Source: Tuctoria greenei (lineage: Eukaryota > Streptophyta > Magnoliopsida > Poales > Poaceae). Taken from it: a DNA stretch of 64,000 nt. Below, one piece after another: positions 44,390 through 56,052 of this stretch (its first letter is position 1; each line of letters opens with the position of its first letter). The translations under genes were made by a program, and so were the position numbers. The notes beneath the pieces were generated by a model, which saw nothing but the letters and a program-made list of their open reading frames with translations, did no database searches and was not told where the DNA came from. The stretch lies in contig JAYESD010000005.1 of the NCBI GenBank assembly GCA_036927565.1, positions 92,668,301 through 92,732,300 on the forward strand, in the 5' to 3' direction.

Positions 44390-46497
44390 ATGGCCAAGGT
44401 TGGGGGTTCGGTTCCTATCTTCGAGGGCAAGAACTTTGCCTATTGAAAAGCACGCATGCGCACTTACCTAGAGGCTATTGCTCCTGAAGTATGGGAAGCG
44501 ACCCACGCGGGGTTTGGTGAGCACAATTATGTTGGTGATCATATTAAATGGGACGCTAAAGCTAGGAATGCAATTTATGAATGTATTAGTCAAGATGTGT
44601 TTGCTAGGATTGCTAGCAAAGAAAAGGCATGTGAAATTTGGGCTTGCTTGATAGAAATACATGAGGGTTCGTCTCGTGTCAAAGAACTAAAATATCACAT
44701 GCTTAAAGCCAAATATGATGAATTTAAGATGCTATCTCATGAAAATGTCAATGAGATGTTCTCTCGCTTGAATGTACTTATTGAAGAAATTAATGCTCTT
44801 GACATTGCTTCTCTTGGCAAGGGACTCATCAACCGCAAGATCCTCATGCTCCTTCCCAAGCCAAAGTACAACATCATCAACTCCATGCTTCAAAAAGAGT
44901 CTCTTGACCACATTGAAGTTTCGGAACTCATTGGAGAAATTCACGCTCATGAGATGAGTGTACTTGGGATGATGGAGCAATCATCTTTAAAAACAATTGC
45001 TCTAAAGGCCTCCACCAAGAAAACAAGCCTCAAGAAGAAGAAGGTGGTTGAGCCTAGCTCAAGTGAAGAAGAGCAAGCATCAAGTGAAGATGACGATGAT
45101 GAGCTTGCATTGATGATGAGAAAGTTCTCACGCTTGAACTCCAAGATTACTAAGAAGGGATACACATTTGATCCCAAGAAGAAAGTGTTTCTACCAAGGA
45201 GAGATGATCACAAGACTTGCTACAATTGTGGTGACCAAGGCCACATCTCCTATGATTGTCCAAAACCAGACAAAAGAAAAGAGAACCACAAGAGCAAGCA
45301 TCGCAAGCTTGAAGATAGTGAAGATGATGAAGAAGAGGCCAAACCCAAGCCAAGATCCTTTAGGAAGAGGAAACATGACAAGGGCAAGAAGGCAAAACTC
45401 TTCCCAAAGAAGAGAAATGGCCCACAAAAGGTGTTCATGTGTGAGGCAAATGAATGGGTCACCGACGAAGAAACAAGTGATGAAGAGAGTGAAGTGGAAG
45501 AAGAAAGTTTGGCCGGCCTTGCCATTGCCAACAATGATGACTCACCTCTTCATCCACCACCCATGTGCCTCATGGCGAAAGGTAACACCAAGGTATGTGA
45601 TGACTCTAGCGATGATGAGCTTTCCCCCGATGATTTAACTTCATTAATAAATGAATATCATACTATCATTAAGAGGGAGAAGAGTAAGGTTAAAGCTCTT
45701 GAAGAAACTCGTGCCAAGCTTGAGAGTGCTAACCTCGATTTGCTTGACAAGTATGAAAGCATACTTAAAGAGCATGACACGCTCAAATCTCATGTCAAGC
45801 AAATTGAGGAGGATAAGGCTAAAATCAAGCTAGATCATCATGAGCTTAACTTAGCACACCAAACACTCTTGGGAGAGCACAACAAGTTAATACAAGAACA
45901 TCAAACACTTAACCTTGCTAATGAAGTGCTTGATCAAGAGTTGAAAAATATAAAGAAACAAACTCTTAATGATAAGATATCCATTACTTCTCATGCCACT
46001 AATGCTTTGCACAAGTCTTTGCCTTTGAAAGAGAATGCTAGGGAGAAGGACTTGTTGGAAGAAATTGAGAGTCTCCGCACTAGTGTGGCTAGACTTTCAA
46101 AAGGGGAAGTCAAACACAAAGAAATCCTTTTCCAACAAGCAAAGGCCTTCAACAAGAGAGGACTTGGATCCTTCCCGGTGCCTAACAAAGGAAAGGTGCC
46201 CTCACCGGAGCTTAGAATAAGCTTCATCAAGGAAGTTGGTTCTTATTGCCAACATTGTGAGGTCACCGGTCACCACACAAGGGAGTGTCCTCTTCCTAAC
46301 CGACCTTCTCCAAAATTGCCCATTAATTACAAATCTACTTTCAATGATCGTTATTATCTCTTGAGTAAAGTAGATGGCAAGGTGAAGGTAAGGTTCATTG
46401 GCAAAGACATGAAGGGCATGAAGGGGAAGCTCCCCAAGCAACTTTGGGTCCCAAAGACACTTTACAAGGACCTAAGTTGGCTTGGGTGCCTAAAGTA
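44390..46497 (+). pseudogene. Gag of SIRE element C
   Basis: ATG at 44390 (MAKVGGSVPIFEGKNFAY). Codon 19 is TGA (44444-44446) where element A has TGG, so one transition stops translation early; the frame is then open for 680 codons. Features: gag core, zinc knuckles CYNCGDQGHISYDC (near 45220) and CQHCEVTGHHTREC (near 46245), acidic and basic stretches, and a long coiled coil (45650-46120). About 10 bases are missing near 46463 relative to element A, shifting the last residues. The same gag is about twice the length of typical copia gags, as in SIRE elements. Confidence 0.9.
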
Positions 46498-46520
46498 AAA
46501 AATTGAATTCATGTGTGTAG
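46495..46520 (+). other. Gag-pol junction, 26 nt with GT…AG ends
   Basis: Gag's stop (TGA) and a TAG in the pol frame lie within gtaaaaaattgaattcatgtgtgtag. Removing exactly these 26 nt would join a PK-ending gag to the VNYKAGGKHW of pol in one frame. Element A has the same 26-nt span (23724-23749) with GTTAAA at its start. The length is far below known plant introns, so the mechanism is unsettled. Confidence 0.45.
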
Positions 46521-49500
46521 GTGAACTACAAAGCCGGAGGAAAGCATTGGGTACTCGATAGCGGGTGCACCCAACATATGACCGGCAATGATGGTATGTT
46601 CACCACCATAAAAAACCCCGACAATCATGAACAAGTCACCTTTGGTGATAACTCTAAGGGCAAGGTAATTGGGTTAGGTAAAATTGCTATTTCAAATGAC
46701 TTATCTATTTCCAGTGTTTTGTACGTTAGGTCACTTAGTTTTAATTTACTTTCTATTGCACAACTATGTGATCTTGGACTAACGTGCACCTTTAGCAAAA
46801 GTGATGTTGTTGTGAGTAGTGAGACAAGCCAAGAACTAGTCTTCAAAGGATTTCAGCATGGACACCTCTACCTAGTAGACTTCTCCAACAAGAATGCTAG
46901 CTTGACCACTTGCCTTTTCACTAAGACAAGTTTGGGATGGCTATGGCACCGACGCATAGCGCACATAGGGATGAGCAAGCTCAAGAAGTCATTCAAGCTT
47001 GGGATGGTGACCGGCGTGAAGGATGTCACATTTGAGAAGAACAAGCTTTGTAGCGCTTGTCAAGCCGGGAAGCAAGTTGCTTCACACCACCCGATGAAGA
47101 CAATGGTGTCAACCTCCAAGCCACTTGAACTACTCCACATGGACCTCTTCGGACCGTCCACATATCAAAGCCTTGGCGGTAACCTCTATTGTCTTGTTAT
47201 AGTTGATGACTACTCTCGCTATGCTTGGACTTTATTTCTAGGTGACAAGAGTGAAACTCCGAAAGTGTTCAAGACCTTCGCCAACTGCGCTCAACGGGAA
47301 TTTCAACTTCCCATCATCAAGGTCCGGAGTGACAACGGCACCGAATTCAACAACTACAACATTGGGGAGTGGTGTGACCGTGAAGGCGTGAAACATGAGT
47401 TTTCGGCCACATACACTCCTCAACAAAATGGTGTTGTTGAAAGGAAGAACAAGACTCTCATCACTCTTGCGCGAGCAATGCTTGATGACTACGGCACGTC
47501 GGAGAAGTTTTGGGCCGAAGCAATCAACACAGCGTGTCATGCCGCAAGTAGGGTCTACCTACATCGACTACTTCAAAAGACCCCGTACGAACTTCTCATT
47601 GGTAGAAAGCCCAACATCTCCTACTTTCGAGTCTTTGGGTGCAAGTGCTACATCTACTGCAAGAAAAGGCTCGGTAAGTTTGAAAGAAGATGTGATGTTG
47701 GTATATTTCTTGGTTATGCATCAAACTCAAAAGCATATCGAGTATTCAACCAAACCTCCAGTTTAGTTGAGGAAAGTTGTGATGTTGAGTTTGATGAAAC
47801 TAATGACTCCCAAGAGGAGAGTTTTGGTCATGATGAAATAGATGATGAGCCTACGAGAAGCCATGAAGAACATGACCATTGGAGACATCAAGCCGAAAGT
47901 TGAGGAGAGCCACGATCAAGGGGGGGCTTCAAGTTCCAACATCAACACATCAATGGCGCCTCAAGTTGACGAAGAAGAGAAGGATGATCCATTGCCAACT
48001 CAAGACTCACAAGCCACACAACATCAAGAAGAAGAAGAAGTCCATGATCAAGTCCAACCACAAGAGGAGCAACACGCATCACCATCGCCAAGTGCTTCAC
48101 AACCACTTATGAGGCATGGACGCATCTACAAGGCGCATCCGATGGACCAAATCATCGGAAGTCCGTCAAGGGGTGTAAGTACATGCTCTCGCCATTTCGC
48201 TTCGTTTTGTGAGCACTACTCGTTTGTTTCATTGTAGAACCCACTCACATTGAGGAAGCACTCCAAGATCCAAATTGGGTGATGGCCATGCAAGAAGAAC
48301 TCAACAACTTCATCCGCAATGAAGTTTGGGTGTTGGAGGAGCGACCCAAGGACAAGAACGTCATCGGAACAAGGTAGGTGTACCGCAACAAACAAGACGA
48401 GAATGGCGTTGTGGTCCGCAACAAGGCAAGACTTGTGGCCAAAGGGTTCTCGCAAGTTGAAGGACTAGACTTTGGGGAGACATTTGCCCCGGTCGCCCGG
48501 CTAGAAGCCATCCGTATACTTCTTGCCTTTACATCACATCATAATATTAGACTTTATCAAATGGATGTGAAAAGTGCCTTTCTTAATGGTTACATTAATG
48601 AGCTTGTTTTTGTTGAACAACCTCCCGGGTTTGAAGATCCGAGGAATCCTAATCATGTTTATAGGTTGCACAAGGCGCTCTACGGGCTCAAGCAAGCACC
48701 TAGGGCATGGTATGAACGACTACGGGATTTCTTGATCATGCAAGGATTCAAGATCGGGAGGGTGGACACCACACTCTTCACCAAAGACATCAACGGAGAT
48801 TTATTTATTTGCCAAATTTATGTTGATGATATTATTTTTGGTTCAACTAACAAAGCTCTTAGCCATGAGTTTGGCAAAATGATGTCTAGGGAATTCGAGA
48901 TGTCGATGATTGGAGAGCTCAACTTCTTCCTTGGTTTTCAAATCAAGCAACTTCAAGAGGGGACCTTCATCTATCAAGAGAAGTACACCAAGGACCTCTT
49001 GAAGAAATTTGAGATGGGAGATTGTAGCTCAAGAAGCACTCCAATGGCAACAAATTGTCATTTCAACGCGGATAAAGACGGTAAACCTATTGATCAATCT
49101 AACTACCGTTCTATGATTGGTTCATTGCTTTATCTTACCGCATCTAGGCCCGATATCATGTTTAGTGTATGTTTGTGTGCTCGCTTTCAAGCGGCACCTA
49201 AAGAATCGCATCGGAAGGCAGTCTTTAGGATACTTCGGTATCTTAAGCATACCCCTAGTGTGGGCTTGTGGTACCCTAAAGGTGCAAAATTCCACCTCTT
49301 GGGATACTCGGATTCGGACTTTGCCGGATGCCGGGTGGATCGCAAGAGTACCTCCGGTGGGTGCCACTTGCTTGGGCGTTCCCTAGTATCTTGGTCGAGC
49401 AAGAAGCAAAATTTCGTCGCCTTGTCCATGGCGGAAGCGGAATATATTGCGGCCGGTGCATGTTGTGCCCAAATTCTTTATATGAAGCAAATCCTTTTGG

Positions 49501-49772
49501 ACTTTGGTATTAAACTTGGTTGTGTGCCTCTCCTTTGTGACAATGAAAGTGCGGTTAAGATAGCTAAAAACCCCGTTCAACACTCCCTCACTAAGCACAT
49601 TGATATTCGCCATCATTTCTTGAGGGACCATGAAGCTAAAGGAGACATCTCCTTGTGAGGTGTTAGGTCCGAAGAACAATTGGCGGATATCTTCACTAAA
49701 CCACTTGATGAGAAAACTTTTTCTAGACTAAGAAGTGAGTTAAATGTGCTAGATGCATCAAACGTCATGTAA
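46521..49772 (+). pseudogene. Pol of SIRE element C: protease, integrase, RT, RNase H
   Basis: Protease HWVLDSGCTQHMTG (active DSG); GAG-pre-integrase WLWHRRIAHIGMSKLKK…CSACQAGKQ; integrase LHMDLFGP, VRSDNGTEF, PQQNGVVERKN (D,D,E); an acidic/His/Gln linker; RT from KARLVAKGFSQVEG with YQMDVKSAFLNGYI and QIYVDDIIFGS (YVDD); RNase H YSDSDFAGCRVDRKSTSG, SMAEAEYIAA, LLCDNESAV; terminus EQLADIFTKPL. Lesions: frame changes near 47840 and 48235, TAG at 48375-48377 replacing Trp (GTRWVYR), and TGA near 49657. The frame starts right after a TAG at 46518-46520; see the junction feature. Confidence 0.92.
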
Positions 49773-50388
49773 GTCGCCATGATCATGTAAGAATGCATCT
49801 CATATAGGTCTTGTCTAACTTTCAAAGGATAGGGGTGAGCAAGGGTTAGCTTGGGATGGAGGTTCTTTTGGGTTTCCCCAAGGCTTGGAGAGTGGCTCTC
49901 CCTGAAGAAGCCTTTGAAAGGTTCAAATTTGGCAAGATAGATTTACTTTATGTCTTGCATGATGCCTGCCATATAGACTTGCACTCATACTTAAATCTCT
50001 TGCATTATAAATTGTTTGGCATTGCATACAGTACATTGTCACAAAGGGGAACCCACCTCATGAGAAAGAGACTTGTTTGAAATGCAATATCTCAACTCAT
50101 ATGATGTGGGAAGAACAAAATGTTAGGTGCGTTAATGTCTAAAGGAACATGCCTCTAAGAGATAGAAGGTTTCATCCTCTAGCTCACAAAGCATGGGCCT
50201 TACATTTTATTTGGATAATTTCCTCCCTATTTTCTTCGGTGTTCTATTTGCTTTAAGGCTTAGCCAAGTTATTGGCATATTAGTATTTTTGAGGGGTAAG
50301 GGGTTGCCCAAAAAGTCCTAAGACATGTGTTTCTCATTGTTTGTTTATTTGGTCAAAGGACATATATGGGATGTTGCTGTTTTGTAGT
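49773..50388. other. Spacer after pol of SIRE element C
   Basis: No coding region. It contains degraded sequence (catataggtcttgtctaac…) and precedes the promoter-like cluster. Confidence 0.5.
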
Positions 50389-50698
50389 CATCGGATTATC
50401 CGATGCTTAGGCCAGACCATCATCGGATCAGTTGGTGTTCAACAGCCAAGGGTCAACTCAGTCAGTATCTCAAATCAACCGACGAGTTCATTCTGAGAAA
50501 CATCGGTGCATCCGATGTTCACATTTCTGGAACTGTGCTAAAATCCACCGATGTTATACCTTTACATGTCGGTCCATCCGATGTCAACGTTAACTTTTTG
50601 AATATCCTGACTGTCCCATTCGACCGATGATCCTATCTTGTAACGTCGGTCCATCCGGTGTTAAATTTTCTGCTAGGGTTTGGGACCCACTATTTAAA
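50389..50698 (+). promoter_or_regulatory. Internal U3-like promoter cluster before ORF3 of SIRE element C
   Basis: Repeats the LTR's palindromic unit: catcggattatccgatg (50389-50405, perfect 17-bp palindrome), catcggatcagttggtg (50420-), catcggtgcatccgatg (50501-50517), gtcggtccatccgatg (50568-50583) and gtcggtccatccggtg (50645-50660). It is followed by tatttaaacgccccttcacc at 50691, comparable to tatttataccccttcaacc in the LTR. A C-rich, ATG-poor leader then runs to ORF3. This looks like a dedicated promoter for ORF3. Confidence 0.6.
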
Positions 50699-51092
50699 CG
50701 CCCCTTCACCTCCCGGTTTTCTCTCTCCCTGACCCCGACGCTCCCTCACCTCCGACTGCCGCTCCTCTCACCCAAGCGCCGCCACCGCCGCCTTCGACCG
50801 CCACCGCCCTCCGGCCGCCGCCGCACCACTGCAGCAGCGCCGCTGCTGCCTCCTCCAGCGCCACCGCCGCCACTCTCCTCCGCCGCCACAGCCGCTCCAC
50901 CCAAGCACCGCCGACCGCCGCCTCTGCTCCATCCCGTGCACCACCGCCGCCGCCCCACGCACAGCCACACTGCCCTCTCCATCACCGTGGTGCCTCCCTA
51001 CGTCGCTAGGGTTTCTGGCTGCGACGATCTTCGTATCGCCTTTCCGTGCGCTTGACATCGTCGACTTCATTCACGCGCATTGCCTCATCGCA

Positions 51093-53272
51093 ATGGCTTG
51101 TGACAAAAAGAACAAGGGCAAGGCCATTGCGGAGCTGGCCGCAAAGAAGCAAAAGCTTTCGAAGGAGGAAAAGAAGGCTTTGATGGCCGCTTGTGCCGCT
51201 GAGGAGCGAGAGCGTGGCCGAGGAGGATCACTGAGGATCCGCGAGGCTCGTCCGAGGCAGCCTCCCGTGCTAGATGAGTCCGAGCCAGGAGAAGAGCCGG
51301 AAGTGCCACTTGTTCGCCGGCGCTCAGCCAGGACCCGTGGGGGTCATCCGCCGGCAGTACCACGTTCACGACCAACTGCTGCCGATCTCCGAGAGAACAG
51401 GGCGGCCCAGAGAGCCGTCTACGAGATGGACACCAACGTCCATGTTGGTGAAGGTGTTCGGCTGACAGATTACAGGAAGATGAAGGCCAAGCAACTCAGA
51501 AGACTTAGATGGAGCGTTTTTCTTGAGGAGTGGTTCCCGCAGCCCAGAGAGGCACGTGTGGACAGTCGATTTTGGACCTTGACCCAGGCGTCGATGTACG
51601 AGACGTATAGACGCCGTGGCCATAAGCTCTTCCAGCACAACTTCTTGGACTGGGATCAGCTTGCTCTAGCAGCCGAGACGAAGATACGCCCCTACTTTGC
51701 GAGGTACAGAGGGCTAGTGGAGCTGGTGTCCTACGAGAGGAGTGCCTACGTGGAGGACTGGGTCCGCGTATTCTACGCTACCCTCTACGTCTCTGAGGGT
51801 CGCAGATCTATAGACTTCATGTTCATGGGCCAGCACCATCACCTGACGAGACAGACTTTGGCACAGCTGCTAGGAGTGGATCTTCACGACACTTGCCTAC
51901 ACGAGAGAGTGTATGGACAGGCAACCCGCCGAGGAGGCCGCTCACTGGAGGAGTGGCACCGCCCCTGGAGGAGATACGCTCCCTGTTTGCACCGTCCTTC
52001 TCTCCAGACCAGTCGAGGGTACCGGCACTGCTGACTCCAGCTGCGCGCACAGTGCACCTTGCCTTGCGTCACACTCTTTTGCCGAGGTCCGTATACCTAG
52101 AGGGGTTCACTAGCCTGCAGCAGACCCTCCTGTTCTACGTCATGAACGGGATGGAGTTCGATATTGTGGACATCCTCATATGTGAGATGGAGGATGTGAT
52201 CACTGACGGAGTTGGCATGATGAGGCAGCATGTGTTTGGACACTGGATCAGCTACTTGCTCTCCATGGTTGTTCCTGAGGAGTCCGCCGTGCGTGACCGT
52301 CTCACTGACGAGAGTGTCATACGGTTCAGCCACTACCGAGCTCCAGCTCCTGGAGACCGATGCCTTGGCCGTCCAGTCAAGCGGCAGGTCCGAGCTCGGC
52401 TATCCGAGGAGGATTGGTCAGATCTGGAGAAGGAATATGAGAGGCTTGCTCAGGCAGAGCCTCAGGGTGAGGATCTTCAGCACATTTGGTCCGAGAGTGA
52501 CACGGATGACAGTGTTGAGGAGTACTTCCCACCTCCTCCCTCACCCAGGCAGCACGACGCGGAGGCTGCAGGCTCGACCGTGCCCCCTCCTACTCCACCT
52601 CCCGTCTCAGAGGCACAAGTCTCTTAGCCGTCCGAGCTCACCTCCCTCCTCCAGCAGATGGTTGAGCAGCGGCGCCTGGACCGGCTTGCAGCTGAGCAGG
52701 CCCGAGCTGAGCAGGCAGCACGCCTTTTGGAGCTCCAGCAGCAGCAGCAGGAGATGCAGCGCCAGATCGCCCGTGAGAGGCGAGAGGATACAGACCGGCT
52801 GACGGGGCTGATAGACCAGATGCACCAGCGCTCCCTCGACCTGCAACAGCAGACGCAGCAGGCGATGATGGGCATCCTGGGGTTGATTACCAACCTCTAC
52901 ACCCAGACCGGGATTGCCCTGCCATCCCAGCTGCCAGGCGTTGCTCCACCCCCGCCTGTCCTTGCTCCAGCTGCAGCTCCAGTGCCGACCACGCCGATCC
53001 CAACGATCAGCATGTCTCCACTGCTGGCTCCAGGCACACCGATCCACTCTCCGCTGCCGGCTATGACGTTGTTCCAGCAGACGCTCGCATACGTTTTCAG
53101 TGCCCCGTTGCCAGTAGCTCCGACTCAGCAGGCACCGACAACGGCTCCCACGGCTCCTTTATCTCCCTCCACTTCTACTCCAGCCTCAGCCGCAGCAGCA
53201 GGCAGCAGCTCCGACGACAGCACCCCCGACAGTGACCAGTTCGTCATCGCTTCAAGCACTCAGGGTTCGTAG
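51093..53272 (+). pseudogene. ORF3 (env-position ORF) of SIRE element C, plant transposon-protein-like
   Basis: ATG at 51093 (MACDKKNKGKAIAELAAKKQ), Lys/Arg-rich start. Middle: FLEEWFPQPREARVDSRFWT, FARYRGLVELVSYERSAYVEDWVRVFYATLYV, IDFMFMGQHHHLTRQTLAQLLGV, resembling the 'putative plant transposon protein' family also seen in Athila-type ORF1. The frame changes near 51930, continuing PRRPLTGGVAPPLEEIRSLF…HGWISYLL-type sequence to TAG 52625-52627. It then continues (from 52658) with a Gln-rich coiled coil and a Pro/Thr/Ser-rich tail ending SSTQGS. I see no convincing signal peptide or membrane segment, so an envelope role is not supported here. Confidence 0.7.
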
Positions 53273-53615
53273 GTACTCGGATTCCTTTTTGGTGTCTTGA
53301 TGCCAAAGGGGGAGAAGAGTTAGAGAGTCAGGGGGTGCTTAGAGGGTTGCTTAGTCTCAGGGGGAGTCTCTATCTCTATATCTTTTGTAATTTGGTGTTT
53401 TTACTACTCATTTGCTATTCATTATGTATTCTTGTGCCACTTATTCTCTTGAGTTATTAATTGATTGAGCTTTCGCGTTATTAATCTCTTTTGAGTATTC
53501 AAGTTTATTATGCCATATCTTGTACTCATTGCATATCTTCTTAAGTATCGTACTATCAAATTCATTATTATGCTTCACTTGTTGTGTTGTCATCAATCAC
53601 CAAAAAGGGGGAGAT
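53273..53615 (+). other. 3' untranslated region and polypurine tract of SIRE element C
   Basis: AT-rich with agggggag and aaaggggga motifs; the tract aaaaagggggagat (53602-53615) abuts the 3' LTR. Confidence 0.75.
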
Positions 53616-55051
53616 TGAAAGCATCTAGGCCCCCATGAGGTATGGTTTCGGTGATTAATGACAACCATTGAATTTTACTAATGAATTTGTGGATGCAAGG
53701 TCTCCCATATCACTCAATCAAATGACATCTATATGAATATGAATATCAATTACTGATCATTGGAGACCCCTAAACAATCATTTTATGAGATCAATCAATT
53801 TTATGAAGATTAGAAGTAAAAGCTCATATGTCAAAGTCATTCAACCATAATTGACAATACTCAATGCTTGAACATCATCAGAAGTATATTTCCAACAAAT
53901 GTCTAAGAGGTCAATCGAGCCAAATACAAAAGAATCACTTAGAAACAACTCGAAGCAAACAAAATCAACTCACCGGATCAACCAGTGTTTCCATAGAACA
54001 ACACATCAGTCGAGTTGGTTCAGCAGAAGAAGAAGACCTCATAAACAAAGCACTTACCGGATCATCCGATGTTGAGGGCAATGTTACATCGGTCCATCGG
54101 TACAGTATGCAATATCCTTGGACCAAGTGTGGCACCGGATCATCCGATGTACAACCTTTGAACACATCGGTCAATCACTCCAGTAAGCATCAAGTTTGAA
54201 CCAATTCTGGAGGAAGTGCCACTGGATCATCCGATGAGAAGATAAGTGCAACATCGGTCTGACAACGGTCATATCTGACACAGTGACATCAGCTAATTTG
54301 GCTTTGACCGATGATAACTGAAGGGGAGACATCAGATCATCCGGTGTTCACAGAGCAGTGATGTCAGCCTACTTTTCCAACGGCTATTTCGTGGAGGCTG
54401 GCTATTTATACCCCTTCAACCTATCAAATCGAAAACTTCTTGATCACCAGACATACTCTACACATCCTCAAGCATTCAAGACATTGAGTCATCACTTCTA
54501 CATCTTTTAGACCACTTACACACCAAGAGATAGGCTAGAACTAGCTAGAGAGAGAGAGCTTGTGTGCCTCCATTCTTGGTGAGTGGAATCTCTAGTGTAC
54601 TGAGAGCTGTAAGGGAGTGTCCCTTGGTGTTTGTAACTGAGAGAGACTTCCGGAGCTTGCCAAGACGGTTGTGGAAGCCCGGAGGATCCAAGTTGTACAA
54701 GGCTTGAGCTCCACCTTGTCGAGGTTGGCAAACGGAGAAGAATAGTGAAGATCCCTAGTCTCGATGACTTGGGTGTGGCTATACCCTTTGGTGGGTGCCA
54801 CAACGTGGATGTAGGAAGACCTTGACGATCTTGCCGAACCACGGGATAAATCCTCGTGTCTCCTCAGGAGTTTGCATTCTCTTCCTCTCATTTACACTTA
54901 TGCATTTCGTATATCGCAAAGTCACTATTCACTTGAATGCATAGGTTGTTTGCGTAGGGAATTGGGCTCTTAGTAATTAAGTTTTATTGCATTAATTTTT
55001 GAAAAGAAGCCCAATTCACCTCCCCCCCCTCTTGGGCATTCGATCTTTACA
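53616..55051 (+). repeat. 3' LTR of SIRE element C
   Basis: 1436 bp, TGAAAGCATC…CGATCTTTACA. About 40 substitutions and one C-run length change against the 5' LTR, mostly transitions, several inside the palindromic units. Confidence 0.95.
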
Positions 55052-55056
55052 AGTGT

Positions 55057-55977
55057 AATGGAACCAAGAGGAGTAATGGTTCCCGGACCTACTCCGGAGA
55101 AAGGTCGGGATGGGTGAAAGTCCGAAGGCCGAAGCTGAAGCTTAATGAAAGCTTTGAAGCTTATGAGGTTTAGCCCAAAACCTCCGTCCACCATGACATG
55201 GTGGATTTGGATATTGTTAATGGTGGGTGACACCATCAACGGGAGTTGACATGCCCCAATCATGTTTCGGGGGCGGTCCGAAGCATCAAAAATGATGGGT
55301 GTGTCCATCCACTTCCAATGTGGTTCTGCCTTAGCAGTAGGAGCTACCATGGCCATGTCCTGCAGCATTGTCTTGAGGATGCAACGAGAGGTGATGTCCC
55401 AAGAACCACCATATATGGTGTTCAAGGTTTTCCGGCGCTCGTTGTCAGAAACGTCGGAGTCATCGTTGACAGTGTTGTAGACGGCTTTCAAAACCTTTTG
55501 AGGGTCCTGGAAACCTAGCTCCTCGTCAGTCGGAGCTTCGTCGACTTTTTGTTTTCCTTCCCTTTGACGGAAATCAGCTTCTTCCCGGCGCTTGTTGTAG
55601 TACTCGGCAAGGATCTGGACCTCCCGGCACTCTTCCAAGTTGTGTCGATTCGTCTTGTGAATCAGACAACATGCTTTGGAATTGTAGCCGTCCTCTGATG
55701 AAGGATGAGGTTGCTTCTCAGGGCGTGGCCCCCGGCTTCCAGGGGCTGCAGCAGTAGTAGCTGGAGTGCCGGGCGACGACTTCTTTTTGCTGTTGGGCTG
55801 CTTCTTCTTTTTACCACTACCAGAGGTAGCAGCTTCAGTTTTGGAGGACTTCTGGTTGGCCTCTGGAGCTGGCTTGGAGTGCATTTCACAGCCCTCCACG
55901 GCTCTAGCGCATTTGTCAGCTAGATTGAAGAGTTTTGTGACGCTGGTAACTTCTTTAATAGCCAGCTTCTCTAGCAT
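55057..55977 (-). pseudogene. Gag zinc motif and protease N-terminal half of Tat element 2
   Basis: Reads MLEKLAIKEVTSVTKLFNLADKCARAVEG, a Lys-rich stretch, CCLIHKTNRHNLEECREV (Cys/His motif), DEELGFQDPQKVLKAVY, then protease PIIFDASDRPRNMIGA and HVMVDGGFGLNLISF. The active-site Asp is present here, unlike element 1. The frame ends where SIRE element C is inserted (after LGSIT). Confidence 0.9.
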
Positions 55978-56052
55978 CTTCTTATCTCGAACAGCCTGTC
56001 TGAATGCAACGATAACAGAAGAGCTCGAGATAGAAGGAATGGTATTTCGTAC

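Larger units (their letters stand above)
42896..55051 (+). mobile_element. Complete SIRE-type copia element C (12,156 bp)
   Basis: LTRs 42896-44329 and 53616-55051, flanked by AGTGT at 42891-42895 and 55052-55056 (exact 5-bp TSD). Between them: initiator-Met PBS, gag, pol in copia order (protease, integrase, RT, RNase H), a long spacer with a promoter-like cluster, a third ORF in the env-like position and a polypurine tract. Great length, 1.4-kb LTRs and ORF3 mark the SIRE/Maximus lineage. By eye about 40 differences separate the two LTRs (about 97% identity), so it is fairly recent. Stops in gag and pol mean this copy could move only with help. Confidence 0.95.

Noticed and set aside
46497..46503. 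A AAA AAT heptamer as a -1 frameshift site for pol
   Set aside because: Fits the zero frame in element C, but element A has T AAA AAT and a TAG still blocks the pol frame 15 nt later, so slippage alone would not express pol.
50627..51070. Pro/Arg-rich plus-strand ORF and overlapping minus-strand Gly/Ala-rich ORFs
   Set aside because: CCG/CCA-repeat leader between the promoter-like cluster and ORF3; composition-driven, no domain.
44389..55051. Treating SIRE element C as autonomous
   Set aside because: TGA at gag codon 19, TAG at 48375 and frame changes in pol and ORF3 prevent full proteins from this copy.
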